Assembly (NCBI GenBank): GCA_943324725.2
Contig: CALPMR020000186.1
Coordinates: 1-6,092 of the forward strand
Direction: 5' to 3'
Length of the DNA: 6,092 nucleotides
Source: Bordetella parapertussis
Lineage (GTDB): Bacteria > Cyanobacteriota > Cyanobacteriia > PCC-6307 > Cyanobiaceae
Shown one piece after another: positions 1 through 6,092 of this stretch. A model generated the notes under the pieces. That model was given only the letters and a program-made list of their open reading frames with translations, ran no database searches and was not told where the DNA came from. The translations under genes were made by a program, and so were the position numbers. How positions within the stretch are numbered: the first letter of the stretch is position 1; every line of letters starts with the position of its first letter.

Positions 1-1572
<1,572 letters not shown>

Positions 1573-1641
1573 TCCGGAGCGACGGCCTGCTCGGCGGCAA
1601 CCGCCAGAACCCACGCCTCGCTTCTTCCTAGGCTGCTTGCC

Positions 1642-1815
1642 ATGGCCGAGCCCGCCGCCCACCGCTGGATCAAAACCGAATGCGGCCGGGCCCAGTACGC
1701 CGAACTGGCCGCCCGGCAAGGGCCCCTGGCCCGTCTGCGGCTGGCCTGGTTCGTGCTGATCGCGGCACTGCGGGACTGGCGGCTGCCGGCAGGGGATCGC
1801 GAAGCGCCCAAGTGA
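1642..1815 (+). CDS. small hypothetical protein, 57 aa, downstream of ligA
   Basis: I do not recognise this family. The frame starts at ATG 1642 and ends at TGA 1813-1815, 69 bases after the ligA stop and in the same reading frame. The product begins MAEPAAHRWIKTECGRAQY and is rich in Arg, Ala and Leu. One short hydrophobic stretch, residues 34-43 (LAWFVLIAAL), is flanked by arginines on both sides. It is too short for a confident transmembrane helix and looks more like an amphipathic or membrane-surface helix. There is one cysteine (residue 14) and three tryptophans. GC-rich third positions agree with the neighbours. The start has no strong Shine-Dalgarno sequence, only an AGG about a dozen bases upstream. 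No other ATG, GTG or TTG start occurs in frame between the ligA stop and 1642. Support comes from codon character and a low-complexity-free sequence. It may be co-transcribed with ligA. It could still be a chance frame in GC-rich DNA. Confidence 0.55.
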   Translation: MAEPAAHRWIKTECGRAQYAELAARQGPLARLRLAWFVLIAALRDWRLPAGDREAPK

Positions 1816-1955
1816 GCGCTGCTGACAGGAACGCCGCGCAAGCCCCGGGGTTGGCGCTGCGGAGCAACCAGGCCGGCGTGAACAGCATCAGCAGAGGCGT
1901 GCTCAGGCTGACGGAACCGCAGGACCCTGGTGGGGCCTGAAGGCACCGTTCGCCC
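1816..1955. other. convergent intergenic region, no gene seen
   Basis: These 140 bases separate the 3' end of the small frame on the + strand from the 3' end of the TVP38-family gene on the - strand. Open frames cross the region on both strands, but they are continuations of out-of-frame shadows with no recognisable protein character. Apart from the inverted repeat at 1836-1857 I see only a weak imperfect hairpin around 1922-1937 (GGACCC / GGGGCC with one mismatch). Neither has a following T tract. Confidence 0.6.
1836..1857. terminator. candidate stem-loop terminator between convergent genes
   Basis: The arms GCGCAAGCC (1836-1844) and GGTTGGCGC (1849-1857) pair with one A-G mismatch and one G-T wobble around a CCGG loop. 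The position, 20 bases after the stop of the small + strand gene and about 100 bases past the stop of the - strand gene, fits a terminator serving either direction. No run of T follows on either strand, so it is not a classical intrinsic terminator. It may act as a 3'-end stabilising hairpin or be a chance palindrome in GC-rich DNA. Confidence 0.3.
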
Positions 1956-2573
1956 TCAGCCCTCGGTTTCCGTCTGAGCCAGCGCCCGCTGCGCCGCCCG
2001 CCCCACCAGCCACACCGTGGCCACGGTGGCCGCCAGGCCCAGCAGGCGCAGGGCCCAGGTCCCTGGATCGGCTGCCCCGCTGAGCACGTCCTGAAAGCGG
2101 GCCACATCGCCCGCCAGGGCGCCCAGGCCGCAGAACAGCACCGTGCCGGGCAGGATGCCCAGCAGGCCGATCGAGTAATCGCGCAGGCTCACCTCACTGA
2201 GGCCGTAGGCGAGGTTGAGCAGGCTGAAGGGGAAGGCCGGTGACAGGCGGGTGAGCAGCACCAGGCGCAGGCCCTCACGGCTGACCGCCTGTTCCACCTG
2301 CTGCAGCCTCGGCGTCGCCGCCAGGCGCCGGCGGGCCCAGTCGCGCAGCCAGCCTCGCCCCAGCAGAAACACCACCTCGGCGCCGAGGCTGGCCCCGACG
2401 AACACGATCACGCTGCCCCACCAGGTGCCATAGAGGGCGCCGGCCAGCATCGAGGCCCAGATCCCCGGCAGCAGCAGGGTGACCCAGAGGGCATAGAGCG
2501 GCACGAACACCAGGCCCCCGAGCGGGGTGCGCAGGGCCGGCAACAGCTGATCCAGCAGGGCGGATCCATCCAT
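1956..2573 (-). CDS. TVP38/TMEM64 (VTT/SNARE-associated) family membrane protein
   Basis: This 205-residue integral membrane protein belongs to the TVP38/TMEM64 family, related to DedA proteins. Some members of the wider superfamily move lipids between membrane leaflets, but the job of this one is not known. Seen in order: a hydrophobic segment at residues 18-38 ending in LLLPG; the GALYG glycine motif (45-49) followed by a hydrophobic stretch to about 71 with FLLGR; a cytoplasm-like basic and amphipathic stretch (75-102); the family signature RLSPAFPF (109-116), then NLAYGLSEVSLRDY (120-133); a further helix with GILPGT (139-144); and a last helix (about 173-192). Start: ATG at 2573 places these motifs at the usual distance from the N terminus. 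The longer frame back to 2744 would run into devB and adds arginine-rich sequence unlike the family. No clear Shine-Dalgarno precedes the ATG, and a TTG codon lies directly upstream of it. It is divergent from devB across 71 bases. Confidence 0.92.
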   Translation of the reverse strand: MDGSALLDQLLPALRTPLGGLVFVPLYALWVTLLLPGIWASMLAGALYGTWWGSVIVFVGASLGAEVVFLLGRGWLRDWARRRLAATPRLQQVEQAVSREGLRLVLLTRLSPAFPFSLLNLAYGLSEVSLRDYSIGLLGILPGTVLFCGLGALAGDVARFQDVLSGAADPGTWALRLLGLAATVATVWLVGRAAQRALAQTETEG

Positions 2574-2612
2574 CAATGAACCGTAGCGATAGGCAGGGCA
2601 GGCCCGGCGCCC

Positions 2613-2618
2613 TATAAC
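2613..2618 (+). promoter_or_regulatory. candidate -10 element (TATAAC) for the devBCA operon
   Basis: TATAAC matches the sigma-70 type -10 hexamer TATAAT at five of six positions and is the most AT-rich spot in the 71-base divergent intergenic region. Transcription from about 2625 would leave a leader of about 20 bases containing the ribosome binding site. No convincing -35 TTGACA-like hexamer lies 16-18 bases upstream, so activator dependence is possible. No GTA-N8-TAC (NtcA) site was found in the intergenic region. No clear promoter for the divergent - strand gene was seen. Confidence 0.35.
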
Positions 2619-2628
2619 CAGCCAAGGC

Positions 2629-2634
2629 GAGGAG
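2629..2634 (+). promoter_or_regulatory. Shine-Dalgarno sequence of devB
   Basis: GAGGAG lies 10 bases before ATG 2645 and 16 bases before the second in-frame ATG at 2651. The spacing favours 2645 as the start. It is the strongest ribosome binding site in the window. Confidence 0.6.
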
Positions 2635-2644
2635 CCATCGAGCG

Positions 2645-3718
2645 ATGACCATGCCCAAACCCAGCGATCGCAAAGGCGGCACCGGACCCTGGCCGCTGAT
2701 CGCCGGCCTGCTGGCCCTGGTGCTGCTGGCCGGCCTGGGAACACGCCTGTGGCAGCACCGCCAGCAGAAGCAGCTGGCGGTGCAGAAGGCCGTGCCGCTG
2801 CTACCGCGCCAGGTGTCCGCCCTGGGCCGGATCGAGCCGCTCGATGGCATCAGCAAGGTGTCGGTGCCCAGTTCGCTCAGCAACGACCGGGTGCGGGAGA
2901 TCCTGGTCAAGGACGGTGAGGAGGTGGTCAAGGGCCAGCCCCTGGCGGTGCTCGAAAGCCTCGACACGCTCGAGGGCAGCGTGCGCAAATCCGAGGCGGC
3001 GATCCGGGTGGCCCAGAGCAAGCTGGCCGCCCAGGACAGCGTCATCGCCCGCTACAAGGCCGACCTGGGCCAGGCCAGCGCCGAGGCGCGGCGGGCTGAG
3101 CAGCTGTTCGCCGCCGGGGCCACCAGCGCCAACCGGGTCGAGAAACTGCAGGCTGATGAGAGCAGCGCCAAAGCCCAGCTGGCCGAGGCGATCACCACCA
3201 AGAGCACCCTGACCGAAGAGCTGCGCGAAAGCCGGGCCTCCCTCGACAAGGACAAGGCCGAACGGGCCAAGGCCACGGTGCTGGCCCCCTTCTCCGGCAC
3301 GGTGTTCAAGGTGCACGCCCATCCCGGCGACAAGGTCGGCGAAGACGGCCTGCTGGAGATGGGCGACAGCAGCCGCATGGGCGTGATCGCCGAGGTGTAT
3401 CAGAGCGATCGGCCGATGATCACCCTGGGCCAGAAGGTCACCATCAGCGCTGATGGCTTCAAGGGCCGTCAGGTGCACGGCCAGGTGGTGGAGATCGCCC
3501 GCGAAGTCAGCCGCCAGACCGTGTTCAGCGGCCAGGCCGGCGAGAACCTCGACCGGCGCGTGCTGGAGGTGAAGATCGGCCTGCCGCAGGAAGCCCTGTC
3601 GATCGCCAGCCACCTGAACTACCTGCAGGTGAATGTGGTGTTTTCGCCGTTGAATGCGGCCCAGCAGGCCAGCAAGCAGGCCGCCCTGGACGCCTCTGAG
3701 GGCGGTGACGGCCGATGA
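2645..3718 (+). CDS. devB: DevB-family membrane fusion protein (HlyD-like adaptor) of a DevBCA exporter
   Basis: DevB proteins are periplasmic adaptors anchored in the inner membrane that link an ABC transporter of the DevC/DevA type to a TolC-type outer membrane channel. The 357-residue product has a short cytoplasmic N terminus, one membrane anchor at about residues 17-33, and a first lipoyl/barrel half with ALGRIEP (59-65) and ILVKDGEEVVKGQPLAVLES (86-105). A long coiled-coil hairpin follows (about 107-210), then the second lipoyl half starting LAPFSGTVFKVHAHPGDKV (from 213) and a beta-barrel region with VIAEVYQSD. The hairpin turn contains R150, L154 and S161, the R-x3-L-x6-S pattern known from adaptors that dock on TolC-like channels. 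The start at ATG 2645 is supported by GAGGAG at 2629-2634; ATG 2651 is a weaker alternative. The gene heads the operon and its last 4 bases overlap devC. The symbol rests on family similarity, and the substrate is not implied. Confidence 0.93.
   Translation: MTMPKPSDRKGGTGPWPLIAGLLALVLLAGLGTRLWQHRQQKQLAVQKAVPLLPRQVSALGRIEPLDGISKVSVPSSLSNDRVREILVKDGEEVVKGQPLAVLESLDTLEGSVRKSEAAIRVAQSKLAAQDSVIARYKADLGQASAEARRAEQLFAAGATSANRVEKLQADESSAKAQLAEAITTKSTLTEELRESRASLDKDKAERAKATVLAPFSGTVFKVHAHPGDKVGEDGLLEMGDSSRMGVIAEVYQSDRPMITLGQKVTISADGFKGRQVHGQVVEIAREVSRQTVFSGQAGENLDRRVLEVKIGLPQEALSIASHLNYLQVNVVFSPLNAAQQASKQAALDASEGGDGR
2664..2671. repeat. HIP1 palindrome GCGATCGC in the devB N terminus
   Basis: An exact HIP1 copy at codons 7-9 of devB, in the variable cytoplasmic N-terminal segment (Ser-Asp-Arg) before the membrane anchor. 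Confidence 0.8.
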
Positions 3719-4884
3719 AGCCGCTCACCGTCCTGCGCCGCACGCCCCTGGCCTGGCGGCAGACGAGCCATCGGCCGATGCGCCTGCTCGCCGCCATCGC
3801 CGGTGTGAGCTTCGCCAACGTGCTGGTGTTCTTCCAGCTGGGGCTGGCCAGCGGCCTGTATGCCAGCCAGAAGCGGCCGCTGCAACGGCTCAATGGCGAG
3901 CTGGTGATGGTGAGCCGCCGCTACACCAACCTGGGCGAACCGCTCAACCTGCCCCGCAGCCGCCTGATCCAGGCCCTGGGGGTGCAGGGGGTGAAGGCGG
4001 TGACGCCGCTGTACATCGGCAAGACCGACTGGCTCAACCGCGACAGTCGCGAGAAAAAGCAGGCGCTGATTTTTGGCCTGGCGCCGGAGAATCCAGCCCT
4101 GCGCATCCCCGAACTGGAGGTCGATCGCAGCAAGTTGCTGCGGCCCGATGGCCTGTTCTTCGACATCCTCTCCAAGCAGGCGGCCGGCCCGGTGGGCCAG
4201 GTGGTGACCAGAGACGGCTACTACGACACCGAACTGCGCGGCAAGCGGGCGGTGGTGAACGGCCTGTTCACGATGGGCCTCACCTTCGCCGCCGACATCA
4301 ACCTGCTGACCTCGGCCAGCAACTTCAAGACCTGGTTCCCCGATCAGAGCAGCGACGACATCCAGCTCGGTGTCATCCAACTGGAAGCGGGCGTCAGTGC
4401 CCAACAGGTGCAATCCACCCTGGAGAGCTTTCTCGATCCCTCGGTGAAAGTGCTCACGCTCAAGCAACTGGAAGAGGTGGAGGTGGATCACTGGCGCAAC
4501 AACACCTCCTTCGGACTGATCTTCAATCTGGGGGTGCTGGTGGGCCTGGTGGTGGGCGCGATCATCGTCTATCAGATTCTCTATTCCGATGTCAGTGATC
4601 ACCTGCCGGAGTACGCCACGATGAAGGCGATGGGCTACAGCGATGGCTTCGTGGTCGGCATCATCGTGCAGGAATCGGTGCTGCTGGCTGCCCTGGCCTT
4701 TGCTCCCAGCCTGCTGCTGTCGATGGGGCTTTATACCTTGCTGGCCCGCTCCACCTCGCTGCTGATCGCCATGACCCTCCAGCGGGCCCTGGCCGTGTTC
4801 GCCCTCACCCTGGTGATGTCAGCCGGTTCGGGCTGGCTGGCCACCGGCAAGCTGCGGCGGCTCGATCCCGCCGACATCTTCTGA
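3715..4884 (+). CDS. devC: DevC-family ABC transporter permease
   Basis: DevC is the inner membrane permease of the DevBCA exporter, of the MacB/FtsX-like type with four membrane helices. The 389-residue product has the expected layout: first helix at about residues 23-45 after the TPLAWRQ motif (10-16); a large periplasmic domain (about 46-263) that should contact DevB; then helices at about 266-290, 312-340 and 357-378. The stretch between helices 2 and 3, DVSDHLPEYATMKAMGYSD (292-310), is the strongly conserved cytoplasmic segment likely to couple to the ATPase. The C terminus RRLDPADIF is also a family hallmark. Its ATG overlaps the devB stop as ATGA, with a GAGGG about a dozen bases upstream, and its stop overlaps the devA start, so translation is probably coupled. 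Length and motifs are complete. The usual alternative, a MacB permease, has its ATPase fused in the same chain, which is not the case here. Confidence 0.94.
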   Translation: MKPLTVLRRTPLAWRQTSHRPMRLLAAIAGVSFANVLVFFQLGLASGLYASQKRPLQRLNGELVMVSRRYTNLGEPLNLPRSRLIQALGVQGVKAVTPLYIGKTDWLNRDSREKKQALIFGLAPENPALRIPELEVDRSKLLRPDGLFFDILSKQAAGPVGQVVTRDGYYDTELRGKRAVVNGLFTMGLTFAADINLLTSASNFKTWFPDQSSDDIQLGVIQLEAGVSAQQVQSTLESFLDPSVKVLTLKQLEEVEVDHWRNNTSFGLIFNLGVLVGLVVGAIIVYQILYSDVSDHLPEYATMKAMGYSDGFVVGIIVQESVLLAALAFAPSLLLSMGLYTLLARSTSLLIAMTLQRALAVFALTLVMSAGSGWLATGKLRRLDPADIF

Positions 4885-5645
4885 TGGCGCCCCTGACGCC
4901 TGCCGCCGGGCCGCCAGAAGGCGGCAACGCTGACAACCTCGCCGGCCGCGACGCCAATCGCGAGCTGCGCATCGAGGTGCAGCATCTCGACCACTGGTTC
5001 GGCGCCGGCGAGACGGCCAAGCAGGTGCTCTGTGACATCAACCTGACCGTGCAGGCCGGCGAGATCGTGATCCTCACCGGCCCCTCCGGCTCCGGCAAGA
5101 CCACCCTGCTGACGATGCTCGGCGGCCTGCGGGCGGCCCAGAGCGGCAGCCTCAAGGTGCTCGGCGAGGAGCTGCTCGATGCCGACAACATCTGCCTCAC
5201 CCGGCTGCGGCGCCAGGCGGGCTTCATCTTCCAGGCCCACAATCTGCTGCCTTATCTCACCGCCCTGGAGAACGTGCGCTTCGGCCTCGAGGTCACGCCC
5301 GCCTGGCTGGAGCGGGGCCGGGCGGCGATGGATGACTGCGCCGCCGCCATGCTCGGCCAGGTGGGGCTGGCGGAACGGCTGGACTACTACCCCGAGAAGC
5401 TCTCCGGCGGCCAGAAGCAGCGGGTGGCGATCGCCCGGGCCCTGGCCCCCAGCCCCAGATTGCTGCTCGCCGATGAACCCACCGCCGCCCTCGACAAGAG
5501 CTCCGGCCGCGACGTCGTCGCCCTGTTCCGACAACTGGCGAACGACAGCGGCGCCGCGATCGTGATGGTCACCCACGACAACAAGATCCTCGACATCGCC
5601 GATCGGATCATCAACCTCGAAGCCGGCCAGCTGGTCGACAACTGA
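4884..5645 (+). CDS. devA: DevA-family ABC transporter ATP-binding protein
   Basis: DevA is the cytoplasmic ATPase that powers the DevBC complex. All nucleotide-binding motifs are present in the 253-residue product: Walker A GPSGSGKT (66-73), Q-loop glutamine 117 in FIFQAHNLLP, signature LSGGQKQR (173-180), Walker B LLLADEP (193-199) with D197 and catalytic E198, D-loop AALD (201-204), and switch histidine 231 in VTHD. The sequence around the Q-loop and signature is close to MacB/LolD-type exporter ATPases, and the DevBC context makes DevA the specific call. The first 27 residues, rich in Ala, Pro and Gly, precede the first beta strand (LRIEVQHLDHWF) and are a non-conserved extension. There is no Shine-Dalgarno, because the start ATG overlaps the devC stop (TGATG), so re-initiation is the likely mode. 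No other in-frame ATG lies before the Walker A region. Confidence 0.95.
   Translation: MAPLTPAAGPPEGGNADNLAGRDANRELRIEVQHLDHWFGAGETAKQVLCDINLTVQAGEIVILTGPSGSGKTTLLTMLGGLRAAQSGSLKVLGEELLDADNICLTRLRRQAGFIFQAHNLLPYLTALENVRFGLEVTPAWLERGRAAMDDCAAAMLGQVGLAERLDYYPEKLSGGQKQRVAIARALAPSPRLLLADEPTAALDKSSGRDVVALFRQLANDSGAAIVMVTHDNKILDIADRIINLEAGQLVDN
5427..5434. repeat. HIP1 palindrome GCGATCGC in devA
   Basis: An exact HIP1 copy, here in the extended form GGCGATCGCC, just after the ABC signature codons of devA. A near miss, GCGATCGT, occurs at about 5557. Confidence 0.8.
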
Positions 5646-5655
5646 AGTAGTCGCC

Positions 5656-6092
5656 ATGACCAAGGCAGGCCTGAAGGCGCAACAGGGGAAGCAAAGCAGG
5701 GGACGCAGCAAGGCCCATTTCCTGACCCCGGGCACCGCCGTGTTCATCGGCGAGCGCAAACGCAGCCAGGCCGAGATCCACCTGTTCGTCTATGACGCCG
5801 ACGCGATCCGGGAAGCGCGATCCGTCAGCCAGCAGGAATGGCAGCAGGCGCTCGCTGGCCCCGGCGTGGTCTGGATCAACGTCAGCGGCGTCCACGATGT
5901 CGAGCTGATCGAACGGCTGGGCCAGGATTTCGGCCTGCATGCGCTGAGCACCGAAGACATCGTCAACACCGCCCAGCGGCCCAAATGGGAGGAGTTCCCC
6001 GACTACGGCTTCATCGCCCTGAAGATGATCGACTGCCCCGCTGGCGAGGCGCAGGTGAAGGTGGAGCACGTCAGCCTGATCCTGGGGCGCAA
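5656..6092 (+). CDS. corA: CorA-family divalent cation channel, 3'-truncated by the window edge
   Basis: CorA proteins are pentameric inner membrane channels for Mg2+ (also Co2+ and Ni2+) with a large N-terminal cytoplasmic domain. About 145 codons are visible, all from that domain. Supporting motifs are VVWINVSGVHD (71-81) and HALSTEDIVNTAQRPKWEEFPDY (about 95-117), which matches the conserved CorA stretch EDIxNxxQRPKxEExxDY, then FIALKMI and VEHVSLILG. The pore helices and GMN signature lie beyond base 6092, so magnesium versus zinc (ZntB-like) specificity cannot be judged. The N-terminal 20 residues are basic (Lys/Arg/Gln) and look like an unstructured tail. ATG 5656 is the only plausible start, since no in-frame ATG, GTG or TTG occurs in the 10 bases after devA. 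No strong ribosome binding site is seen. The short gap suggests co-transcription with devBCA, or a start from a promoter inside devA. Confidence 0.9.
   Translation, partial: MTKAGLKAQQGKQSRGRSKAHFLTPGTAVFIGERKRSQAEIHLFVYDADAIREARSVSQQEWQQALAGPGVVWINVSGVHDVELIERLGQDFGLHALSTEDIVNTAQRPKWEEFPDYGFIALKMIDCPAGEAQVKVEHVSLILGR

Noticed and set aside
1593..1605. Short hairpin GGCGG-CAA-CCGCC after the ligA stop as a terminator
   Set aside because: It has a five-base stem with a three-base loop and no T tract, which is common by chance at this GC content. The following small frame suggests transcription continues.
1680..1940. 86-codon + strand frame across the small gene and the intergenic region
   Set aside because: It has an Arg/Pro/Ala/Gly-rich sequence in another phase from the more gene-like 57-codon frame, with no ribosome binding site or recognisable character.
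2574..2644. NtcA-type binding site upstream of devB
   Set aside because: The GTA at 2583 is followed eight bases later by CAG, not TAC, and no other match was found.
2574..2744. N-terminal extension of the TVP38-family protein to a start at 2744
   Set aside because: It would overlap the devB start region and promoter, adds 57 arginine-rich residues unlike the family, and the family motifs are correctly placed from ATG 2573.
2801..5759. Long open frames on the - strand antisense to devB, devC and devA (2801-3613, 3619-4602, 4731-5759)
   Set aside because: They mirror strongly supported genes, are rich in His, Gln, Gly and Ala, have no recognisable domains, and are typical antisense shadows in GC-rich coding DNA.

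Overview
The window looks like chromosomal DNA from a GC-rich, unicellular cyanobacterium of the Cyanobium / freshwater-Synechococcus type. Three things suggest this. Base composition is roughly two thirds GC by eye. There is a DevB-DevC-DevA exporter operon, a family best known from cyanobacteria. There are also three exact copies of the HIP1 palindrome GCGATCGC, where well under one would be expected by chance. The genus is an inference; the gene calls do not depend on it. No rRNA, tRNA, insertion sequence, CRISPR array or phage gene was seen.

Left part (1-1815, + strand): the 3' three quarters of ligA, the NAD+-dependent DNA ligase, with its 5' end outside the window. It is followed 69 bases later by a 57-codon open frame of unknown function in the same reading frame. 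Bases 1816-1955 lie between converging genes and hold no gene I can support, only a GC-rich inverted repeat that may terminate transcription.

Middle (1956-2573, - strand): a TVP38/TMEM64 (VTT/SNARE-associated, DedA-like) membrane protein. It is divergent from the next operon across a 71-base intergenic region that carries a TATAAC box and a good ribosome binding site for the + strand gene.

Right part (2645-6092, + strand): a tightly packed run of devB (membrane fusion protein), devC (permease) and devA (ATPase), then corA, a divalent-cation channel cut by the window end. devB/devC overlap by 4 bases (ATGA), devC/devA by 1 base (TGATG), and devA/corA are 10 bases apart, so one transcript is likely. 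DevA hydrolyses ATP, DevC spans the inner membrane and moves or couples the substrate, and DevB bridges the periplasm. The DevB hairpin keeps the R-x3-L-x6-S tip pattern of adaptors that dock on TolC-type outer membrane channels, so a TolC homologue elsewhere in the genome is expected. In Anabaena the orthologous system exports heterocyst glycolipids. If this organism is unicellular it makes no heterocysts, so the substrate here is unknown. Nothing in the window is a clear new system. The most open questions are the DevBCA substrate, its link to corA and the divergent TVP38 gene, and the small open frame after ligA.
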